Origin: JBDUDR01 sp040002845
GTDB taxonomy: Bacteria; Actinomycetota; Actinomycetes; Propionibacteriales; Nocardioidaceae
Direction of reading: 5' to 3'
Length of the DNA stretch: 9,932 nucleotides
NCBI GenBank assembly: GCA_040002845.1
Contig: JBDUDR010000112.1
Location: forward strand, 1-9,932
Both the position numbers and the translations under genes were made by a program. Shown here in pieces: positions 1 to 5,792 of this stretch (positions are counted from its first letter, which is position 1; the number at the start of each line of letters is the position of its first letter). The notes beneath the pieces are model-generated. The model had not been told where the DNA came from. It was given only the letters and a program-made list of their open reading frames with translations, and did not search any database.

Positions 1-273
1 CCGAGCGTGTCTGTTGTCGCCGGACTCAACACCGTCGCGTCTGGAGGCACTCAAGACGGCAAGACCACCATGCTCAACTGTCTCGGCAGCGCAGCGCCCG
101 GACGCGAGCGCATCATCTCCGTGGAGGAAGTCTTCGAGCTCAAGTTCGATCACCCCGATTGGGTGGCGATGCAGACCCGGCAGGCTGGGCCCGAGGGCAC
201 GGGTGAGATCCGGCTCCGCGAGCTGGTCAAGCAGTCACTGCGGATGCGCCCGTCGCGGATGATGGGAGGATAG
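1..273 (+). pseudogene. cpaF: CpaF/TadA-type secretion ATPase fragment (both ends missing)
   Basis: This is an internal piece of the hexameric ATPase that powers tad/Flp-type pilus assembly at the inner face of the membrane. Reading in frame from base 1, the Walker A region GGTQDGKTT is at about residues 15-23. It is followed by the family's conserved run through EEVFELK, the MQTRQ segment and GTGEIRLREL, ending in RMRPSR. In full-length relatives RMRPSR leads into a Walker B segment with a GEVR motif. Here the reading instead ends within a few codons at TAG 271-273, inside the terminal inverted repeat of the island that follows. The 5' part lies outside the window; GTG at 7 is just an in-frame codon, not a credible start. 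Walker B and everything after it are absent, so the piece cannot be an active ATPase. Family assignment is by recalled motif similarity and is strong. Confidence 0.85.
249..266 (+). repeat. 18-bp direct repeat, left copy
   Basis: CCCGTCGCGGATGATGGG, identical to 6720-6737 in the same orientation. This copy lies in the cpaF fragment and encodes the end of its RPSR motif. Its last three bases are also the first three of the terminal inverted repeat. It is probably a target-site duplication or a site-specific attachment sequence. Confidence 0.75.
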
Positions 274-300
274 ATATGGGGTTGCGAAACTTCCGCCCCC
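264..300 (+). repeat. Terminal inverted repeat, left
   Basis: A perfect 37-base match to the reverse complement of 6684-6720. It starts GGGAGGATAGATATGGGG and ends in a run of five C. The inner part, 278-299, is the core motif beginning GGGGTTGCGAAAC that recurs at 375. Confidence 0.85.
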
Positions 301-490
301 TGCCATCCGGTGGTCGGGGCCAATCACTGCCAGCTTCGAGGGTACGGCGACGCTCGGCCGGTGGCCGGTGACGTGGGGTTGCGAAACTGCCGCCCCGGGG
401 GGCCCGTCCGGCTGCCAGCCTCGCCTTCGCCTGGGGTCGCGAACTCTCGCCACGGTGGGCCATCTGGGGTCACGCCAGAACTCCATTTCA
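278..490 (+). repeat. Sub-terminal repeat array at the left end
   Basis: Four copies of a GGGGTYGCGAA-type motif occur in the same orientation. The first, 278-299, begins GGGGTTGCGAAACTTCCG. The second, 375-396, matches it at 21 of 22 bases. Weaker copies begin at 433 (GGGGTCGCGAACTCTCGCC) and 466 (GGGGTCACGCCAGAACTCC). A second shared segment, CTGCCAGCYTCG, sits between the copies (about 338 and 410). Ordered, degenerating repeats behind a terminal inverted repeat are typical of transposase-binding ends, IS21 family among others. No convincing ORF overlaps them. Confidence 0.6.
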
Positions 491-549
491 GCGCGTCTGT
501 GACTGTCAGTGACCAACCCGGCGTGTTGCCGGTTCGGGACCGAACGGCT

Positions 550-945
550 TCAGTCGCGCTTGAACAGGCCGCTGAGGCCGGCCACGAGGATCGCGGCCAG
601 CAGCCAGCCGGTGAGCGTGAATCCGGCCGCCCACCAGATGGCTGCGCCCGTCGGTGGTGAACGCATCGCGCTGCTTGAGGCTGGCTACCGGCAGCAGCAG
701 ATCCAAGGCATACAGGACGGGGTGAAAGTCGGGCCGCGCGGGTCCGGAATCGCGCGCGTGGACGTAGGCGGGATGCAGGTGAGCGAACAGCAGTGATCCG
801 AGGACGAGTAGTGCGAGCAGCCAACGATCTGTAGTGGTTGCTAGCCGTAGCGAACGGTGGCGTGCACGAACCAGTCCCCGACTTGCGCGGCACCCACCCC
901 CCGATGCCTCAGGCTGGTGACCTCGCGTGCAGCGCGCCTTGTTTC
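550..945 (-). pseudogene. Decayed C-terminal part of a membrane protein
   Basis: Reading the minus strand and allowing frameshifts gives a continuous protein tail. A segment containing GDWFVHATVRYG is followed by an in-frame TAG and frame change near 840. Next comes a hydrophobic helix (DRWLLALLVLGSLLFAHLHP), then an amphipathic stretch containing FHPVLYALDLLLPVASLKQR. After a second frame change near 645 there is another helix (FTLTGWLLAAILVAGLSGL) and a charged end FKRD with TGA at 550-552. The HP-x-LYALD-x-LLP pattern followed by a last membrane helix resembles the end of large actinobacterial proteins often annotated as membrane-associated oxidoreductases. That name is from memory and uncertain. 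At least two frameshifts and the missing N-terminal bulk make it a dead remnant. It sits just inside the left end of the island. Confidence 0.6.
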
Positions 946-1222
946 AGCACACGTCAGCGACCAGATTCGGGTTGAGTGCGATGTGGCTCCCGGCCACCTG
1001 ACGATTCTAGAATTGAGGCCGCCCTGGCGCCACGATCAGGGACCAGAATGCACCGGGCCCCGATCGGATGCTCCCCTACGCCAAGGCAAGCAAGACATGG
1101 TCGTTGTACTGGCCAGACCGGAGCCCCCGCTTCCACGAGTACGACACCTCGAATCCTCCGCAAGGGTTGATGACCTGCTCGTGGAGATCGATCGGGATCC
1201 GAGGGCCATTTTCTGGGGTTAG
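941..1222 (+). pseudogene. DUF3024-type protein, frameshifted
   Basis: Stitching two frames gives the hallmark order of the small DUF3024 proteins of actinomycetes. First comes a segment ending VECDVAPGHLTILELRPPW (frame of base 941). A second frame supplies YAKASKTWSLYWPDR and FHEYD (1068 to about 1160). The first frame returns with VDDLLVEIDRDPRAIFWG and TAG at 1220-1222. The closing D-P-x-x-IFWG and the LYW-x-DR / FHEYD core are what I recognise. Two compensating frame changes, near 1050-1068 and near 1160, break it, and the first also loses residues expected around the PIAR region. No credible start codon with a ribosome binding site is seen. The function of the family is unknown to me. 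It is convergent with the caspase gene downstream. Confidence 0.75.
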
Positions 1223-1357
1223 GGCAGCGGGGCTGAGGCGCAGAGGCGGTGACCGTCGACTGCCCCTCCGCACGCCCAGACCGGTTCCGGCCCGCACGTC
1301 AGTCACCGTTGCGCGGGCCTCGTACCCCGAGCCCCCCACCGGCGCTCGATCCGTGGA

Positions 1358-3781
1358 TCAGCCGTCTGGCGCGTGCTCGACGTCGGTGGTTGGGGCGGCC
1401 CGCGCAAAGGGGATGATGACGAGCATGAGCGCAAGCAGCGTGCAACCGAACGCGACGGTGCCTGCGGTCTGCTCCGTCGAGCTGAACAAGAGCGCCCAGC
1501 CGCCGCCGACCCAACCCACCAGCAGCGCGACACCGAACTGGCGGGGCAACACCACGGCAGCGGCTGCCGGCACGACGAGCGCCATGGCGGAGAACCAGAT
1601 CACTGGAACCCAGTAGGGGGAAGGGAATGGAGCATCCAGCCCGAGAGGGCTGAACAGGAGCCCCCCCGTCCCGGCAGCGCCGAGCAGGGTCACCAGCCAC
1701 GGGACCACGCCCCGGGGAGATCGGAGCGCCAGGCGAACGTCACCCGCCCGTGCCAGCGGGAGTCCGGCGCATCCGGCCGCGACCGCTAGGATCACGCTAG
1801 CGACGAGCGCGAGCCAGAGACCGGCGCCGACGACCCAGCCGTGCACACTCGCCTCAACCCAGTCGATGACGATGATCAGCAGCTGCACGGTCGAGGCGGC
1901 CACGGTGCCCAGCAGAAGCCCGGGCCCGATCAGTGGCCTCGTGCGCGGCACCATGATGCAGATGCCCGCAATCGACGCCATCGCCGCCACGATCAGTATG
2001 TATCGCAATGCCTCGGGGAGGTCTCCCAACTGTCGGCCGTCTAAGTAGGTTAGGCCCAGGCCGACGACCATCAGCGCCGCGCCCACGATCGCCAGGCCGC
2101 CCGCGACCAGCAGATAGCGGTCGTCACGCGCTTGGGACGGTTCGTCGCGGCCTTTGCGCGCCGTGGATCTGCGGGGACGAGCGGCTGATCCCTCGACCGC
2201 CCCGCCCGCCGGTGCGCTCGGCGGGGTTGTCGCACCGGTCGGAGCCGCCGGGCTCGCGACCTGCGACGCGTCGGGCAGAAGCGTGTCTTTGGGGCCGAGC
2301 CCATCGCGCTCGGGTGGGGCCTCGGGGGGTGTCGTTGCTGCAGTTCCCGTGGCCGAAGGCAGGGTCGCGCGTTGCGGTTCGGCGGGCGCGGTCTCGGGGG
2401 GCGTCACGGTAGGCCCGGGTGCCGGTTCTGGTGATTGCCTTTGCCTGCGTCTGCGGCGCGAGGTTGGCCCCGGGGCGGGTTTTGCCGCTGCTGTATCGAC
2501 TGGCTTCGCGGGCGGTGGCGCCTGCTGTGGGCTCGGTGTGACCTCGACATCGACAGAGATGATGGTTTTGCCGGTCGGGGCGGTGAGGGCGATGTCGCCG
2601 TGCAGATTGCCGATTGTGGATGTGTCGACGGACACGTCCAAGCCGTCGCTGGTCTCATCGACCCGGATCCAGTTAGCAGAAGCCTCGAACGTGCAGGCGC
2701 GGGCCAATGGCGGACCGAGCAGGTGGATCGTGCGCGACGCCGGACTCGAACCGCTCGCTACCTGCCCGAAGTGCAGCTCTCGGTCAACGGTTTGTACAGC
2801 AGCCTCGCGCAGCGCCGCGGCTGCCGCATCGGCGACGTATTGAATGTCGGTGCGGACGATCTCGGCCAGCGCTTCGTGGGCCCCAACGGCGGCGGGGAGG
2901 TTGTCGCTGGCCAGCCGTGATCGCAGCTCGCTGACCGCGCCGATGCGTGTGAACATGTTCGCATCGGTCATCGCGGCGTGCAGATCCGCTGGGATGGGCA
3001 GCGGTCGGATGCGCCGGCGCCGGCTTCGAGCCAGGTACAGCTCGCCCTGCATTTCGATGTCGCGACTGGGCGTCTGGTGCGGGGTCTCTTCACGAACCCG
3101 GTCGAACACGTAGTCGTACAGCTCGTTGACCGAGACCCAGCCGTCCTCATCGCGGTCCGCCTCGCCGGTGGCCAGCCCCTCCACCAGGGCAGTCGTGAAC
3201 ACCGACGGCCGCCGGCTTTTGTCGTCAGCGAGCCGGTCTCCCTCGAAGGCATACTCCATCGAGCTGGACGCGGTGATCACAGCCCGGCCGCGACCACCAC
3301 CAAGCCTTCCACCGGGAAAGCTATCCAGCACGTTGACCTCCCCAGACGCCCGAACCGCCACGCCCTGCCCGAACGCGCCGCCGTAGCAGCAATCCAGCAA
3401 CAGCACAATGCTGCGCGACCGGCTGGCCCGCATGCACCGCTGCACGAACTCCGCCGGGATCGCGGTGGAGCCCAGCCGGTTCGGGCGGGTGTTACGCGCG
3501 GCGAAAAACAGCTCCCCGGACTCGCTCTTGAGCCCATGGCAGGAGAAGTGGAGCAGCAGCACGTCCTCTGGTCGACGGTCGGCGAACAACTCCTCGATCT
3601 GCGCCTGGATAACGTGTGCGGGTTCGTTACGCACCACGTGCACATCGAAGTCACCGATCTGCGCATCGCCAAGCACGCCGGCCAGCGCCGCCGCGTCTGC
3701 CTCCGGAGCGAGCAGGTGCCGTAGCCCATCGTGGTCGTACTCGTCATTCGCCACGATCAGGGCCTTGCGTTGGCCGTCCAC
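1358..3781 (-). CDS. Caspase-like (peptidase C14) protein with C-terminal multi-pass membrane domain
   Basis: This 807-residue protein is probably a cysteine protease anchored in the membrane. Residues 1-250 are a caspase fold. It starts with KALIVANDEY and holds the catalytic His82 in FSCHG and the catalytic Cys132 in LLLDCCYGGAF. At 209-220 a canonical EF-hand loop (DRDEDGWVSVNE, with D1, D3, D5, G6 and E12) precedes LYDYV, suggesting calcium control. Residues 265-328 are alpha-helical and HEAT-like. Residues 332-416 form a beta-sandwich-like unit resembling those in other bacterial surface or effector proteins. Residues 417-552 are a Pro/Ala/Arg-rich linker, and about eight hydrophobic helices lie between 556 and 793. 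I chose GTG 3781 because AGGAGG lies 7 bases upstream and the caspase fold begins at once; the ORF continues 68 codons upstream without family-like sequence. There is no signal peptide, so the protease domain should be cytosolic. Bacterial caspase-like proteins often act in phage defence or cell death. That role here is inference; the fold assignment is firm. Confidence 0.88.
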   Translation of the reverse strand: MDGQRKALIVANDEYDHDGLRHLLAPEADAAALAGVLGDAQIGDFDVHVVRNEPAHVIQAQIEELFADRRPEDVLLLHFSCHGLKSESGELFFAARNTRPNRLGSTAIPAEFVQRCMRASRSRSIVLLLDCCYGGAFGQGVAVRASGEVNVLDSFPGGRLGGGRGRAVITASSSMEYAFEGDRLADDKSRRPSVFTTALVEGLATGEADRDEDGWVSVNELYDYVFDRVREETPHQTPSRDIEMQGELYLARSRRRRIRPLPIPADLHAAMTDANMFTRIGAVSELRSRLASDNLPAAVGAHEALAEIVRTDIQYVADAAAAALREAAVQTVDRELHFGQVASGSSPASRTIHLLGPPLARACTFEASANWIRVDETSDGLDVSVDTSTIGNLHGDIALTAPTGKTIISVDVEVTPSPQQAPPPAKPVDTAAAKPAPGPTSRRRRRQRQSPEPAPGPTVTPPETAPAEPQRATLPSATGTAATTPPEAPPERDGLGPKDTLLPDASQVASPAAPTGATTPPSAPAGGAVEGSAARPRRSTARKGRDEPSQARDDRYLLVAGGLAIVGAALMVVGLGLTYLDGRQLGDLPEALRYILIVAAMASIAGICIMVPRTRPLIGPGLLLGTVAASTVQLLIIVIDWVEASVHGWVVGAGLWLALVASVILAVAAGCAGLPLARAGDVRLALRSPRGVVPWLVTLLGAAGTGGLLFSPLGLDAPFPSPYWVPVIWFSAMALVVPAAAAVVLPRQFGVALLVGWVGGGWALLFSSTEQTAGTVAFGCTLLALMLVIIPFARAAPTTDVEHAPDG

Positions 3782-3795
3782 TACTCGCCTCCTCG
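3770..3795 (-). promoter_or_regulatory. Ribosome binding site deciding the caspase start
   Basis: On the minus strand the bases read CGAGGAGGCGAGTAGTGGAC. AGGAGG is 7 bases before GTG 3781, and the upstream stop TAG overlaps that GTG. This supports start 3781 over the upstream open frame and implies coupled re-initiation. Confidence 0.65.
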
Positions 3796-3888
3796 CGCGG
3801 CGTGCTGGCCGATGAACAACCCGACCAGCCGGTCCTGGGCGGCCACCGTCGATCTCCAACCGAACCGCGCGGCGTCTCCCATTGCCAT
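3781..3888 (-). CDS. 35-residue ORF translationally coupled to the caspase gene
   Basis: ATG at 3888 is preceded by AGGAGGT with about 9-10 bases of spacing, a strong actinobacterial ribosome binding site. The ORF ends in TAG, whose last base is the first base of the GTG start of the caspase gene (TAGTG). The binding site for the caspase gene is therefore inside this ORF. The peptide begins MAMGDAARFGWRSTVAAQDR and has a short hydrophobic patch LVGLFIG; I recognise no family. It may be a small partner protein (an inhibitor, an adaptor, or a membrane-associated peptide) or simply a leader that tunes translation of the protease. An in-frame upstream extension to GTG 4104 (107 residues) exists, but it has mixed third-position bias and no such ribosome binding site. 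Confidence 0.5.
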   Translation of the reverse strand: MAMGDAARFGWRSTVAAQDRLVGLFIGQHAARGGE

Positions 3889-4026
3889 GAGCCAGCCACC
3901 TCCTGACCGCGGACACCACCGCCCGCCCGCAGACCCTCCGCGGAGCGAGCCAGAGTGACCAGCAGGACACCGACCGCGAGAACATTCAAACACCCGCGCG
4001 CCCGGTGGACGCTCGCCAGCCCGTAG

Positions 4027-4197
4027 CGCGGTCACGTCCTCCACCTCAAGTCGGAGCAGTTCCCAGCGCAGCAGGCCAGTCAGCGCATCCGACCCGCTCC
4101 ACACTACGCCCGCGCCGACGACGAGGCCTACGCCCTGATCCGCCCGGTCTGCCGCTCGATGATGAGGGCCGGGCTAGTGCTACTCGGGCGTCTCTGA
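4027..4197 (+). pseudogene. Coding-like remnant, unrecognised
   Basis: Between the in-frame TAG at 4024-4026 and the TGA at 4195-4197 this frame stays open for 56 codons. Its third positions are almost all G or C, as in real genes of this genome. The peptide includes HLKSEQFPAQQASQRIRP, then HYARADDEAYALIRPVCRSM, and ends GLVLLGRL. I do not recognise it. There is no start codon with a ribosome binding site, so it is probably the 3' end of a lost gene. Its last 18 bases overlap the end of the HEPN-like gene on the other strand. A chance open frame is possible, but the codon pattern argues against it. Confidence 0.35.
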
Positions 4198-4809
4198 CCG
4201 CTCACTGGCTTCCACCTCAGAGAGCACCTCGTTGAGTAGTTGTTCGGCTCGATCGACGTGCTCCGGTGGGAGCGGAACCCTCGCCAGCAGGCTGATGACC
4301 AGCCACCGGCAGGCGTCCGGGGCGTGGAGGACGCTGAGGGTGAATCGGCCAACGACGACAGTCGGCTCCTCGGCACCCTCGACAAGATCGAAGTAGAACA
4401 TCTCAGGCGAGCCACGTTGAAATCGCCCGACGCCGAGGGCGTATTCGTCGAAGTGCTCAAGCACGTCGCGGGCGTTGACGAGGTTCGGCAGGAGGTGCCT
4501 GAATGTCGCGATCGTGTCGTCAATGTCCTCGGCGTGCTCGCGCAGGTCGCTCGCTGACCACTCGGCAGCGCTGAGGACGTTGCGGAGTGCCAGCAGCATC
4601 AGGGCGGCGTCGGCACGTCTGACGAGTCCTGATTGGCCATGCTTCCGGCTGCTCGACCACGGTGAGAAGTCGGCTTCGGACAAGATGCGCTCCGCTGAGG
4701 TGAGCGCCGAGGTCGCCCAGAACACCAGCGCGTTGGTGCTGTCGTCCGGCGAGTACACGGCACGCAACGCTACAGACTCCCGCCGCACCACCAAGGATCG
4801 TTTCGTCAC
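4180..4809 (-). CDS. Helical protein with HEPN-like R-x4-H motif
   Basis: I do not recognise the exact family. With GTG 4809 as start the product has 209 residues (VTKRSLVVRR to SERSETPE). The open frame continues 71 codons upstream, but that part is low-complexity and unlike a protein core, so a start near 4809 or slightly inside is more likely; the GGGGGC just before GTG is only a fair ribosome binding site. Residues 28-130 are predicted mostly helical, and the segment NARDVLEHFDEYALGVGRF holds Arg114-Asp115-x3-His119. This is the R-x4-6-H pattern, with a polar residue after Arg, that marks the active site of HEPN ribonucleases. The second half (131-180) looks like beta strands (MFYFDLV, TVVVGRFTLSV), and a C-terminal helix follows. 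HEPN proteins are common toxins in defence and toxin-antitoxin loci. Lying 291 bases upstream of the caspase operon on the same strand, it may belong with it. Assignment as HEPN is inference from one motif and predicted helicity. Confidence 0.55.
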   Translation of the reverse strand: MTKRSLVVRRESVALRAVYSPDDSTNALVFWATSALTSAERILSEADFSPWSSSRKHGQSGLVRRADAALMLLALRNVLSAAEWSASDLREHAEDIDDTIATFRHLLPNLVNARDVLEHFDEYALGVGRFQRGSPEMFYFDLVEGAEEPTVVVGRFTLSVLHAPDACRWLVISLLARVPLPPEHVDRAEQLLNEVLSEVEASERSETPE

Positions 4810-5093
4810 GCCCCCGGCACGCGCGTTCGGTATGATGCAGCGGGCTACGAGGCTGGGTCGAGGACGCGCAAGCGAAACTTGGCTCAGTATTCCCAACCGG
4901 TGAACGCCTGGGCATCTTTTCCGGTTTCCCCGAACGCCGAACACACATCTGCTGGAAATGTAAACACCGAAAGAAACACGGAAAGCCGCGCCCCCAGCGC
5001 TACACGCATAACGACACTGCATTGTTGCGCCTGTGGCTTGACGCTATTGCCAACGGAGACCACGAAATCAGACTACAATAGGGGGCACAACAA
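4810..5093. other. Divergent intergenic region between the HEPN-like gene and cas1
   Basis: This stretch is visibly richer in A and T than its surroundings, especially 4915-5090. On the minus strand it also contains an unlikely extension of the HEPN-like frame. On the plus strand a TACAAT hexamer sits at 5074-5079 and TTGACG at 5038-5043, but the 30-base spacing does not fit one promoter. No repeat array, hairpin-plus-T-run terminator or RNA gene was seen. Confidence 0.4.
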
Positions 5094-5096
5094 ATG
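5080..5096 (+). promoter_or_regulatory. Ribosome binding site of the truncated cas1
   Basis: AGGGGG at 5080-5085 lies 8 bases before ATG 5094, supporting that start over ATG 5154. It directly abuts TACAAT at 5074-5079, so that hexamer cannot be the -10 of a transcript carrying this site. Confidence 0.5.
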
Positions 5097-5792
5097 CCCT
5101 GGACGATGCGCCAACACCGCCCAGGGCCAGACACGGAAGAACGGACCTTCCGCATGCCCTCACAAAATAGCGCGACCGTCGCCGACATTTTCCACCGCGA
5201 CCCATCTGACCCGCGTGTCGCCATCGCCGCCGGCTACGGACTGACCATCCGCGTCAACCGCGGCCACCTGCTCATCGAAGACGGCATCGGCCAACATCGC
5301 CGCCAACGCCGCTACTCCCGGGCCGAACGCAGACTCAAGCGGCTGGTGATCCTGGGTGACACCGGCTACCTCAGTCTCGAAGCGATCCGCTGGTGCGCCG
5401 ACGTCGGCATCGCGATCATGCAACTCGACCGCGACAACCGGCTCCTCACCATCGCCGGCAAGCCCGGGCGTGACGACGCCCGCCTACGACGTGCCCAAGC
5501 GGCCGCACTGTCCGGAACGGTTGGGGTCGACATCGCCAAGACGCTGCTCGGCGCCAAACTTGACGGACAAGCCCAGGTTGCAGAACACGACCTGCGAGCG
5601 GGCGAAGTGGCGCACCGGATCCGCGAATTCGCTACCGAGTTGGCTGCCGCCGGCGACCTGATGAGGTGCCGTGAGATCGAAGCCCTAGCCAGCAACGCCT
5701 ACTTCGGCGCCTGGTCCGCACAGGTGGCCTGCCGGTTCGCCGAACGCGACAGCGACCGCTTGCCGGCCCAATCGATGGCACGAAGCTCCTGA
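5094..5792 (+). pseudogene. cas1: Solitary cas1 truncated at its 3' end
   Basis: Cas1 is the integrase that, with Cas2, inserts spacers into CRISPR arrays. The core begins near residue 28 (ATVADIF), and the N-terminal beta domain includes GYGLTIRVNRGHLLIEDGI. Next come the RRQRRYSRAERRLKRLVILG segment and GYLSLEAIRWCADVGIAIMQ, as in actinobacterial Cas1 proteins. The helical domain reaches REIEALASNAYF, with Glu196 matching the first catalytic acid. Homology stops after FAERDSDRLPA (about residue 225). The last seven residues are out-of-frame reading of the adjoining kinase fragment. A full Cas1 has about 300-340 residues, so the catalytic His and second acidic residue are lost and nuclease activity is not expected. 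No cas2, effector genes or CRISPR array are present. The start ATG 5094 has AGGGGG 8 bases upstream; ATG 5154 is an alternative nearer the conserved core. Family confidence is high. Confidence 0.85.

Noticed and set aside
278..490. CRISPR array from the repeated GGGGTTGCGAAAC motif near a cas1
   Set aside because: Spacing is irregular (97, 58 and 33 bases), copies degrade, and the first copy is part of the terminal inverted repeat; these are transposon-end repeats. No regular repeat-spacer pattern exists near cas1 either.
324..893. A 189-codon minus-strand frame
   Set aside because: It runs through the sub-terminal repeats and is a shadow of the decayed membrane protein, whose conserved segments are in the other two minus frames.
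3782..3985. Caspase protein starting 68 codons earlier
   Set aside because: The extra residues are Arg-rich and unlike the family, and GTG 3781 has AGGAGG at the right distance and a stop overlap with a separate small ORF.
3781..4104. A 107-residue gene in front of the caspase
   Set aside because: The upstream part has mixed third-position bias and no ribosome binding site at GTG 4104, whereas ATG 3888 has a strong one; only the 35-residue version is kept.
5038..5079. TTGACG ... TACAAT as the cas1 promoter
   Set aside because: The 30-base spacing is far from 16-19, and the hexamer abuts the ribosome binding site, leaving no room for a transcription start before it.
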